NCBI GenBank assembly: GCA_018396515.1
Contig: JAGTQJ010000032.1
Span: forward strand, 400 to 13,343
Reading direction: 5' to 3'
Source: Candidatus Bathyarchaeota archaeon
Lineage (GTDB): Archaea; Thermoproteota; Bathyarchaeia; TCS64
DNA length: 12,944 nucleotides
Shown here piece by piece: positions 6,919-12,732 of the stretch (its first letter is position 1; every line of letters begins with the position of its first letter). The position numbers and the translations under genes were made by a program. The notes under the pieces were generated by a model. The model did no database searches and was not told the DNA's origin. It saw nothing but the letters and a program-made list of their open reading frames with translations.

Positions 6919-7284
6919 TTGTACTGGGATGTTGAGGTCTCTCCCGAGGAGGAGGAGGAGATCATTAGGAAGGCCGCCGATCTGATCCACAGGTATGGGA
7001 TGGATGTGGCCGCCATCCTCTTCATAGAGAGCATAAAACCCCTCACCTACATTGGGGGCCAGATGGGGCGATTCTTCCTGTCTCCCTTCCTCCCAGCCTT
7101 CGGGGAGAGGATAGGGAGAGGGGGAGAGAAGTTCTTCACAGTCTTCGAGAAGAGGGAGAACGTGGAGAAGCTCCTAAGACTGCTGGAGGAGAAGGCAAAA
7201 GAGGAGGAGAAGCCGAAGGAGGAGAGGAGACTCGAGACCCAGGTAGAAAAAAAGAGAGGTTGGAGGAGGTTCCTCCCCTTCTGA
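6919..7284 (+). CDS. Small amphipathic helical protein, paralogue 2 (TTG start)
   Basis: A 121-residue protein of unknown function, paralogous to the protein at 6000-6311. It has an acidic N-terminus (SPEEEEEIIRKAADLI), a hydrophobic middle (about 29-60: DVAAILFIESIKPLTYIGG, FFLSPFLPAF), a charged helix (FEKRENVEKLLRLLEEKAKE, 76-95), a Lys/Glu-rich linker and a basic-aromatic tail (RGWRRFLPF). Compared with its paralogue it has an insert of about four residues (ERIGRGGE area) and a longer charged linker. A stop at 6910-6912 in the same frame forces the start to TTG 6919, supported by GAGG five bases upstream. The tail shared by both proteins (W, R-R, F-L/F) may be a membrane or partner docking site; that is inference. 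Confidence 0.75.
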   Translation: MYWDVEVSPEEEEEIIRKAADLIHRYGMDVAAILFIESIKPLTYIGGQMGRFFLSPFLPAFGERIGRGGEKFFTVFEKRENVEKLLRLLEEKAKEEEKPKEERRLETQVEKKRGWRRFLPF

Positions 7285-7390
7285 AGCTTCTAACCTATAT
7301 CCCTAGCTCTGAATAATCTTGGATTCGGTCATGGGTTGTTAAAAGGCTTGGCCGATCTCATTTCTGAAGTCCAAAACCGGGAACCATGCG

Positions 7391-7402
7391 AATTTTTTTA
7401 AA
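7391..7402 (+). promoter_or_regulatory. TATA-like promoter of the AOR-family gene
   Basis: AATTTTTTTAAA lies about 36 bases before ATG 7434, after a 106-base spacer from the previous gene. Predicted transcription start is near 7422-7425, giving a very short leader. Confidence 0.45.
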
Positions 7403-7433
7403 GGTGGCCATCCCGTGAGTTACATGGAAAGGC

Positions 7434-9308
7434 ATGTTAGGAGGTTACATGGGAAAGCTTCTGAAGGTTGATCTCTCGAGGGAAAAAGTGTTTGAGGAAA
7501 GCCTCTTCGACGTTTTTCCGCCCACCGTCCTGAGGAGGTATGTCGGCTGCTTTGGCCTCGGCTTAAGGCTGCTGTATGATGAGCTCCCTCTCGGTGTCCA
7601 TCCCACCGACCCTGAGAATCCCCTGATCTTCATGACCGGCCCTCTCACAGGCATACCTGAGGTGCCCTCCTCCAACAATACAACCATCACCACCCTGAAC
7701 GCCGATACAGGGTTTACCGTCGGCCGCTCCCACTCCCATGGCTTCTGGGGCCCAAACCTCAAATTCGCGGGCTATGACGGGGTGGTGATAGAGGGGGCCT
7801 CGGAGAGGCCCGTCTACCTCTGGATACATGATGGTGGAGCTGAGATCAGGGATGCGGGGAGGTTCTGGGGTAAGGACACCCATGAGACGGAGGACCTGAT
7901 CAAGGGGGATGTGGGGGAGCCGAGGGCGAGCGTCGCGGCCATAGGGCCAGCGGGCGAGAACCTGTGCGCAGGTGCCCTTATCGAGAACGATAAACATCAC
8001 TCCTTCTCCCACTCGGGTGTGGGCACGGTGATGGGATCCAAGAGGCTGAAGGCGATAGCGGTGTATGGAACAGGGAAGGTCCCTGTGGTCGATGGAGAGA
8101 AGCTCAGGGAGGCTGCTGATAGGTGGAGGGAGAACCTCTTCAAGAGCGATGTCGCGAGGGGGCTGGCTAAGGGAGGGATCCCGAGGGACGAGTATAGTTA
8201 TGCGAAGGGTATGTCGATAACCTCGGCCAAGAACTTCCTAGAGGTCAGCCCACCAGAGTGGGGAGTTGGAATGTCGAAGCACAGGATAACTCCAAAGGCC
8301 TGCTACGCCTGCCCCATCGCCTGCAGCTACGAGGTGGAGGTCACATCAGGCCCGTACAAGGGATATGTCGCAACCCCAGCGGGAGGTGGAGAGAACTTGG
8401 AGGGTGCGGCCTCCATCTCCGGGGTCTATGAGAGCGGGGCCGTCTTCTACCTCATCGACCAATGCGATAGACTGGGATTCGAGTCAAGCACTATAGGGTG
8501 CACCATAGCCCTAGCGATCGAATGCTACGAGAAGGGCCTACTCACGAAGGAGGATACAGAAGGTATCGAGCTAAGGTGGGGAGACGATAAGCTGGTCGAG
8601 AAAATGCTGAGGATGGCGGCAAGGAAGGAGGGGAAGCTGGGCAAACTCCTATCCCTAGGACCAAAGAGAGCCGCTGAACTCATCGGGGGAGATGCCCCGA
8701 AATTCGCGATCCACATAAAGGGGACCGGGATGAACCTCCACGACTGGAGAGCTACCATGGGCATAATGCTGGGGCAGTTCGTTGGAGGGGGATCCGGATG
8801 GCCGGCACCCGCGGCTGATGCCTGGGCGACAGAGCCAGACGTCGGCTTTCCCGAATACCAGGATCCGATAAATCCCAGGATAAAGCCCGAGGCTGTGGCG
8901 AAAACATGGCCAAAGAAGTATTGGGATGACTGCAATGGGACATGCTGGTTCGCCACATGGGGCGTACCCGGCGTCCTCACCTACTCAACTGAAGCAGTTT
9001 CAGCTGTAACGGGCTGGGACTTCACACCTCAGGAAGCGCTCACCGTTGGTGAAAGGGTTGTAAACCTTGAGCGGGCATTTAACATTAGACGCGGGCTCAC
9101 ACCAGCTGACGATTATGAGGTCTCTCCACGAATGGTTGAGGACCCGCCGAGTGGCAAGGCGAAGGGCAAGCCCATGGCCCCCTATGTCAAGGGGATGGTG
9201 ATGGAAGTCTATCGACTAATGGGATGGGATGAAAAAACCGGCAAGCCATGGAGAAGCACGCTGGAAAGGTTAGGCCTAGAGGAGGTTATAAAGGACATCT
9301 GGAGCTAG
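7434..9308 (+). CDS. Aldehyde ferredoxin oxidoreductase (AOR) family tungsten/molybdopterin enzyme
   Basis: A 624-residue protein of normal AOR length. The family oxidises aldehydes to carboxylic acids with ferredoxin, using a W- or Mo-bis-pterin and one [4Fe-4S] cluster. Cluster ligands are visible as C290, C293 and C297 (CYACPIAC) and C504 (DCNGTC), matching the classic spacing. Other landmarks: the N-terminal GYMGKLLKVDLS, FAGYDGVVIEG (111-121), AAIGPAGENL (168-177), GVGTVMGSKRLKAI (195-208) and the DxxG motif in CDRLGFE (344-350). Departures from classic AOR: HSG replaces the usual GRGG before GxGxVMGSK, and the usual ATxxRGxCH segment is replaced around 446-465 by GQFVGGGSGWPAPA and a DAWATEPDVGFP stretch. 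The substrate may therefore differ. ATG 7434 is used; ATG 7449, preceded by AGGAGGT, is a real alternative. The gene is solitary, cytoplasmic by sequence, and has no signal peptide. Confidence 0.93.
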   Translation: MLGGYMGKLLKVDLSREKVFEESLFDVFPPTVLRRYVGCFGLGLRLLYDELPLGVHPTDPENPLIFMTGPLTGIPEVPSSNNTTITTLNADTGFTVGRSHSHGFWGPNLKFAGYDGVVIEGASERPVYLWIHDGGAEIRDAGRFWGKDTHETEDLIKGDVGEPRASVAAIGPAGENLCAGALIENDKHHSFSHSGVGTVMGSKRLKAIAVYGTGKVPVVDGEKLREAADRWRENLFKSDVARGLAKGGIPRDEYSYAKGMSITSAKNFLEVSPPEWGVGMSKHRITPKACYACPIACSYEVEVTSGPYKGYVATPAGGGENLEGAASISGVYESGAVFYLIDQCDRLGFESSTIGCTIALAIECYEKGLLTKEDTEGIELRWGDDKLVEKMLRMAARKEGKLGKLLSLGPKRAAELIGGDAPKFAIHIKGTGMNLHDWRATMGIMLGQFVGGGSGWPAPAADAWATEPDVGFPEYQDPINPRIKPEAVAKTWPKKYWDDCNGTCWFATWGVPGVLTYSTEAVSAVTGWDFTPQEALTVGERVVNLERAFNIRRGLTPADDYEVSPRMVEDPPSGKAKGKPMAPYVKGMVMEVYRLMGWDEKTGKPWRSTLERLGLEEVIKDIWS

Positions 9309-9314
9309 GATAGA

Positions 9315-9366
9315 GAGACCCCTAGGGGTCTCCAGAACCCCCCTTCTTTTCCCCCTTTCTTTTTTA
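9315..9366 (+). terminator. Palindrome plus pyrimidine/T tract after the AOR gene
   Basis: A perfect 18-base palindrome (GAGACCCCTAGGGGTCTC, 9315-9332) starts six bases after the AOR stop. A pyrimidine run ending in six T (9360-9365) follows. This fits a terminator or a transcript-end hairpin; the palindrome could also bind a dimeric protein. Confidence 0.5.
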
Positions 9367-9520
9367 TTCCCGGCATGGAATGGATGGGACTAGAGACCCA
9401 TAGGCTGGGCCTTGAGGAGATGAGGCCCAAGGCCATGAGGTGGATCGAGAGAACAGCAGAATCGAACCGTTTACCATTTATAATTAAGTGAGAGCGTGAA
9501 GCCTCCTTCATGCTAAGAAT

Positions 9521-9530
9521 AGATTTATTT
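9521..9530 (+). promoter_or_regulatory. TATA-like promoter of the HD-domain gene
   Basis: AGATTTATTT lies about 47 bases before ATG 9573, predicting a leader of some 20 bases. Between the AOR terminator and this box (9367-9520) I see nothing convincing beyond one 38-codon open frame. Confidence 0.35.
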
Positions 9531-9572
9531 GAGATAGATCTCCCATAAGAGTGAGATCTGAGTGGTATCCTG

Positions 9573-10241
9573 ATGAAGGAGGAGATCGACGAGTTTATAG
9601 AGATGATAGGGGATGAGGGGCTCAGGGGGATGGTGAGGCACCTCCTCCAAGAGCCGGAAATAGAGCTCGCGGGGGAGAGGCTAAGCCTAGATGAGGCCCC
9701 GGCGGGCTCCAAGGTGCACCACCCATACAGCGGCGGACTACTGGAGCATACCCTCGCCGTCGCCAGGCTGGCGAAGACCCTTAGCGAGATCGTCGAGCAG
9801 ATCTACGGATGCGAGGTCAATAGAGACCTAGTCCTAGCAGGAGCCCTGCTCCACGACGCCATGAAGCGATATGTATATACTCCAGGGGAGAAGGGAGGTT
9901 TCGGATCATCCCCCCTCGGGGAGCGGATAGACCACCTAACCCTCCTCGTCGCCGAGATGTATAGGTTGGGATCCCCCTTAGACCTCATCCACATCGTGGC
10001 ATCCCACCATGGGGATGCGAGCCCAATAAGTCCGAGAACCATAGAGGCGCTCATAGTCAGCATTGCAGACTACGCAGACTCAGAACTGAACAGGAAGGCC
10101 CAGAGAGCCGCTGAGTACATTCTAGAAAATGCTGGGGAGAGCCTCAAGCCCAACTCCTCAAAGGAGGCCTTCAGGATCCTGAAGGCTAAGGCTGAGGAGG
10201 GCATCGAGGGGGTCCTCAGGCTTCTACACGGAGAAGCCTAA
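9573..10241 (+). CDS. HD-domain phosphohydrolase (YhaM/COG3481-like)
   Basis: A 222-residue soluble HD-superfamily metal-dependent phosphohydrolase. The histidine and aspartate ligands are visible: H59 in GGLLEHT, H94-D95 in GALLHDAMK, H121, H145/H146 in ASHHG and D166 in ADYADSE. The run VHHPYSGGLLEHTLAVARLA (48-67) is close to the HD domain of YhaM-type 3'-5' exoribonucleases, but the OB-fold nucleic-acid domain of YhaM is absent; only about 45 residues precede the HD domain. The substrate is therefore not known; nucleotides or RNA are likely. In-frame TGA at 9552 and no other start codon before 9573 make ATG 9573 the first possible start. A tRNA gene follows 31 bases after the stop. There is no link to the AOR gene beyond proximity. 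Confidence 0.85.
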   Translation: MKEEIDEFIEMIGDEGLRGMVRHLLQEPEIELAGERLSLDEAPAGSKVHHPYSGGLLEHTLAVARLAKTLSEIVEQIYGCEVNRDLVLAGALLHDAMKRYVYTPGEKGGFGSSPLGERIDHLTLLVAEMYRLGSPLDLIHIVASHHGDASPISPRTIEALIVSIADYADSELNRKAQRAAEYILENAGESLKPNSSKEAFRILKAKAEEGIEGVLRLLHGEA

Positions 10242-10272
10242 AAAGGAAGATCTCATCTCCCTATTTCAGAGA

Positions 10273-10357
10273 GCCGCGGTGCCAGAGTGGTCATTGGGCT
10301 GGTCTCGAAAACCAGTGGCCTCGAGCCTCAAGGGTTCAAATCCCTTCCGCGGCGCCA
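10273..10357 (+). tRNA. tRNA-Ser (anticodon CGA)
   Basis: An 85-base class II tRNA. The acceptor strands GCCGCGG (10273-10279) and CCGCGGC (10347-10353) pair perfectly. Discriminator G10354 is followed by an encoded CCA (10355-10357). The anticodon stem CTGGT/ACCAG encloses loop CTCGAAA with anticodon CGA at 10306-10308. The long variable arm (TGGCCTCGAGCC region) identifies Ser. The T arm AGGG-TTCAAAT-CCCT is standard. No intron. Confidence 0.96.
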
Positions 10358-10775
10358 CAAACCCGCGGCACCTCCACCTTTACTAGGATATGGGAAGAGA
10401 TGAGATTGAAAAGATTGAGGATGGGAGGGCAGTCCACTCCACGCCTTAAGGAGGGTTCATCAAGGCTCGACATCGAGTGTTAAGGATGATCCATTAGTAG
10501 GAAGTCCGGCTGAATAAGCATAAAGTTCATCGCGAGGGGGAACCCATGATCATCCTCTTCCTCATCCTTCCCCCTTTCACCCTGCACCCTCCATAGGGAC
10601 GGATGGCCTCAGCTATCACATTCTATCATCCTCTTCCGGATAAGCCGCGCGCTAATATGAAACATCAAAACATCTGGTATCGCCATGACCCCGATTGAAA
10701 CTTCCATGGATGAGGCCTTCGGGGTTCTCGGTTTTCCCAACCCTTAGGGTTTCATAATACCGAGTTTGAGTTGTG
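10358..10775. other. Gene-poor region after tRNA-Ser
   Basis: I find no supportable coding region in these 418 bases on either strand. They contain an imperfect repeat of the tRNA 3' acceptor strand (CCCGCGGCACC, about 10362-10372), two possible hairpins at 10688-10725 and 10739-10751, and several short palindromes. Together with the TnpB remnant to the right, the stretch looks like decayed mobile-element DNA next to a tRNA gene. Confidence 0.5.
10688..10751 (-). ncRNA. Possible hairpin pair downstream of the TnpB remnant (candidate omega-RNA/right-end relic)
   Basis: On the minus strand, just after the remnant's stop at 10776, there is a short AACCCT/AGGGTT hairpin (10739-10751). A seven-base perfect stem follows, ACCCCGA (10719-10725 read on the minus strand) pairing with TCGGGGT (10688-10694). 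The loop contains the palindrome TCCATGGA. IS200/IS605 elements carry their guide (omega) RNA and right-end hairpin in this position. There is no proof of transcription, and the assignment is inference. Confidence 0.25.
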
Positions 10776-10865
10776 TCAAGCCAGTCCTAGTATGAAGGCC
10801 AGCTCTATGCTCCGCCCTGATATGTTCATAGCTCCGTTATGGTCTGCCTCAGCATCTTTAATAGA
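10776..10865 (-). pseudogene. tnpB: C-terminal remnant of a TnpB (IS200/IS605-type) gene
   Basis: A minus-strand frame of 29 codons between an in-frame TAG (10866-10868) and TGA (10776-10778) reads SIKDAEADHNGAMNISGRS followed by IELAFILGLA. The pattern DAxADxNGAxNI is the conserved end of the TnpB RuvC-III/zinc-finger region (typical: DADyNAAxNI, with the catalytic Asp). Everything upstream of it is lost: the next bases on the plus side are the cofE promoter area. It is therefore a relic, not a working nuclease. It is short, so homology rests on one motif, but motif and position at a C-terminus agree well. No tnpA and no left end are seen. Confidence 0.62.
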
Positions 10866-10933
10866 CTATATTATGAGGTTTTTAGTTTGGAAATTGTTTT
10901 AAGTTGGCTCTTGTAGTTTTTTTCGGTGATTAT

Positions 10934-11776
10934 TTGACTGTCAAGATTGAGCTTATTGGTTTGAGCAGTATTCCGGAGGTTAGAGCGGGTGATGATGTTG
11001 GGGGGCTCATTTATGAGGCTGCTCAGAGGGAGGGTGTTGGAATTAGAGATGGGGATATTATTGTTGTCACCCATAAGATTGTCAGTAAGGCTAACGGCCT
11101 CATCGTGGATCTAAGCTCGGTTACTCCAAGTGAGCGGGCGAGGGAGATAGGGGAGATGACCGGTAAGGATCCCAGATTTGTTGAGGTGATCTTGCGTGAG
11201 GCTAAGAGGATATTGTATGTTAGACCCCCATTCATTATCACCGAGACCCATTTTGGCCATGTCTGCCTGAATACCGGCGTGGATAGGTCTAATGTCGCTG
11301 GCAGCGAGGAGATCTGCGCTCTGCTCCCGAGGGATCCGGATGAGGAGGCTAAGAAGATCAGAGAGAGGCTTGTTGAGCTGTGCGGAGTCGAGAAGATCGC
11401 CGTTGTCATCAGCGATACCTATAGCAGACCCCATAGATATGCCCAGATAGATATGGCTATAGGGATATCTGGATTGAATCCGGTGGTGAACTATAGGGGA
11501 AAGACCGACTCCTATGGTTATAGGTTGAAGTTCAAGATGCAGGCGGTGGGGGATGAGCTCGCAGCCGCAGCCGAACTGGCCATAGGCCAAACCGTGGAAC
11601 GTGTACCCGTGGTTATAATCAGGGGTTATGGCTGGGAACTCGATGAGGAGGCCTCAGCTAAGCAGATGAGCCTAATAAAGTTGGGATATAAATGTATATT
11701 TGAGTGTGTTCCTATCATACCAGAGAGGCCGGGCATCTCTAAAAGCTCTGGTCTGGATGAGTGTGGAGGAGGATGA
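10934..11776 (+). CDS. cofE: Coenzyme F420-0:L-glutamate ligase
   Basis: A 280-residue protein that adds L-glutamate to F420-0 using GTP, giving the gamma-linked tail of coenzyme F420 (cytoplasmic). Family motifs: IRDGDIIVVTHKIVSKANG, SERAREIGEMTGKDPRFVE, ITETHFGHVCLNTGVDRSNV, VISDTYSRPHRYAQIDMAIG, YRGKTDSYGYRLKF, DELAAAAELAIGQ and PVVIIRG. Small changes from the usual pattern are RPHR for RPWR and NYRG for DxRG. About 50 residues follow RGYGWE, somewhat longer than the usual end, and finish in GLDECGGG. I chose TTG 10934 (LTVKIELIGL, like other CofE N-termini), with GGTGAT at 10925-10930 as SD. TTG 10904 would add ten atypical residues and lie before a T7 run. It is convergent with the archease gene, 25 bases apart. 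Confidence 0.9.
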   Translation: MTVKIELIGLSSIPEVRAGDDVGGLIYEAAQREGVGIRDGDIIVVTHKIVSKANGLIVDLSSVTPSERAREIGEMTGKDPRFVEVILREAKRILYVRPPFIITETHFGHVCLNTGVDRSNVAGSEEICALLPRDPDEEAKKIRERLVELCGVEKIAVVISDTYSRPHRYAQIDMAIGISGLNPVVNYRGKTDSYGYRLKFKMQAVGDELAAAAELAIGQTVERVPVVIIRGYGWELDEEASAKQMSLIKLGYKCIFECVPIIPERPGISKSSGLDECGGG

Positions 11777-11801
11777 CTGCTAACCGCTTCGCTTCAGGGC
11801 A

Positions 11802-12227
11802 TCAGATGTCGAAGACCACCCTCACCCTCCAGCCATCTTTTTCCCCTTCTATATTCATCCCGTGGTAGGTCACGGCTTTTACGACGACCCCGGACCTATG
11901 CCTCGCGGGGTCGAACCTCTCACCCCTACAAGTGGCCTTGAGGCTGAGGGCTTCTGGATCCATTTTAACCTCGACCTCTGAGAAGACGAGAAGCTCCACA
12001 TCGTGGATGTAGAGGAGCTCGCTCAAGAAGTCGAAGAGGAGGCCCTCTAGATCCTCTCCGCTCATCTCGAGGACCTTCACCTCCCTAGGCTCTATTGCCT
12101 CGAGGGGTGTCATCGCGTTGAAGGCTGCTAGGGCGGCGTTTGCGAAGGCCTCTTCTAGGGTGGAGCCGTAGGCCTCTATGGTCAGGTCTGCTGGGGGGCC
12201 ATCGTCGGGATATCTGAACCTCGCCAT
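11802..12227 (-). CDS. Archease (RtcB RNA-ligase / tRNA-splicing cofactor)
   Basis: A 141-residue archease, the small metal-binding protein that activates RtcB tRNA-splicing ligase guanylation. Family features: YGSTLEEAFANAALAAFNAM (20-39), GEDLEGLLFDFLSELLYIHD (57-76), CRGERFDPARHRSGVVVKAV (about 100-119), TYHGMNIEG and the terminal VVFDI. The N-terminal metal-site region reads YPDDGPPADLTIEA where the common form is EHTADIGIRA; the His is absent, a variant I believe occurs in some Thermoproteota. It starts at ATG 12227, four bases after the GMP synthase stop, with GGGAGTGA as SD, so it is co-transcribed with guaA. No rtcB is in the window. Confidence 0.9.
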   Translation of the reverse strand: MARFRYPDDGPPADLTIEAYGSTLEEAFANAALAAFNAMTPLEAIEPREVKVLEMSGEDLEGLLFDFLSELLYIHDVELLVFSEVEVKMDPEALSLKATCRGERFDPARHRSGVVVKAVTYHGMNIEGEKDGWRVRVVFDI

Positions 12228-12231
12228 GGCT

Positions 12232-12732
12232 TCACTCCCACTCTATGGTGGATGGGGGCTTATGAGTTATATCGTAGACCACCCTTGTGACCTTTGGGAT
12301 CTCGTTTGTGATCCGGGTGGAGATCCTCTCGAGGAGTTCCCATCGGGCCTTATGGAACCTCGCCGTCATCCCGTCCACGCTCTCCACTAGGCGAATGGCA
12401 AGAACCCAGCCATATGCCCTTTTATCCCCTCTCACCCCTGTGCTCATGGTGTCCGTTAGGACGGTGAAGTACTGCCAGAGGCCTCTCCCGACGCCTGAGG
12501 CCTCCACCTCCTCCTGGAGTATGGAGTCGGCCTTCCTCAATATCTCCAACTTCTCCTCATTTACCTCTCCCAAGATCCTGACCCCGAGGCCTGGGCCTGG
12601 GAAGGGCTGCCTCGAGACGATCTGGTCGGGGAGGCCAAGCCTAGAGCCGAGGATCCTCACCTCATCCTTGTAGAGGTTCCTCAGGGGCTCTATGACGCCT
12701 TTGAACTCCATCTTCAGGGGCAGGCCCCCCAC
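12232..12732 (-). CDS. guaA: GMP synthase (glutamine-hydrolysing) ATP-PPase/dimerisation part, C-terminal fragment of a frameshifted gene
   Basis: This frame carries the C-terminal part of GMP synthase. It begins at the V of the family motif HHNVGGLP (GTG 12732-12730), continues with [20 protein letters not shown], the signature [17 protein letters not shown] and a typical dimerisation domain, and ends in [16 protein letters not shown]. The stop is four bases before the archease start. GTG 12732 is an internal codon of the family, not a real start: the upstream half is in another frame (12714-12944). GMP synthase aminates XMP to GMP; this domain binds XMP and dimerises. The end (KPPSTIEWE) is the standard C-terminus. 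Whether the break is real or a sequencing error cannot be told here; conservation on both sides favours a one-base error or a very recent mutation. Confidence 0.88.
   Translation of the reverse strand: MGGLPLKMEFKGVIEPLRNLYKDEVRILGSRLGLPDQIVSRQPFPGPGLGVRILGEVNEEKLEILRKADSILQEEVEASGVGRGLWQYFTVLTDTMSTGVRGDKRAYGWVLAIRLVESVDGMTARFHKARWELLERISTRITNEIPKVTRVVYDITHKPPSTIEWE

Noticed and set aside
7563..8012. A 149-codon minus-strand frame within the AOR gene
   Set aside because: It is antisense to conserved AOR motifs and has no supporting signals.
9375..9491. A 38-codon open frame after the AOR terminator (MEWMGLETHRLG...)
   Set aside because: No ribosome site or promoter, no recognised similarity, and this length is expected by chance.
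9305..9712. A 135-codon minus-strand frame covering the HD gene's 5' end
   Set aside because: It is antisense to the well-supported HD-domain gene and its promoter, is rich in Ser/Ile as shadows of GC-biased genes tend to be, and has no recognisable motif.
10470..10530. A possible C/D box guide RNA (GGATGATCC ... GGCTGAA)
   Set aside because: The C-like box does not match RTGATGA, C' and D' boxes are absent, and the spacing is too short.
10694..10701. ATTGAAAC, similar to the end of many archaeal CRISPR repeats
   Set aside because: It occurs once only, with no repeated unit or regular spacing nearby, and no cas gene is present.
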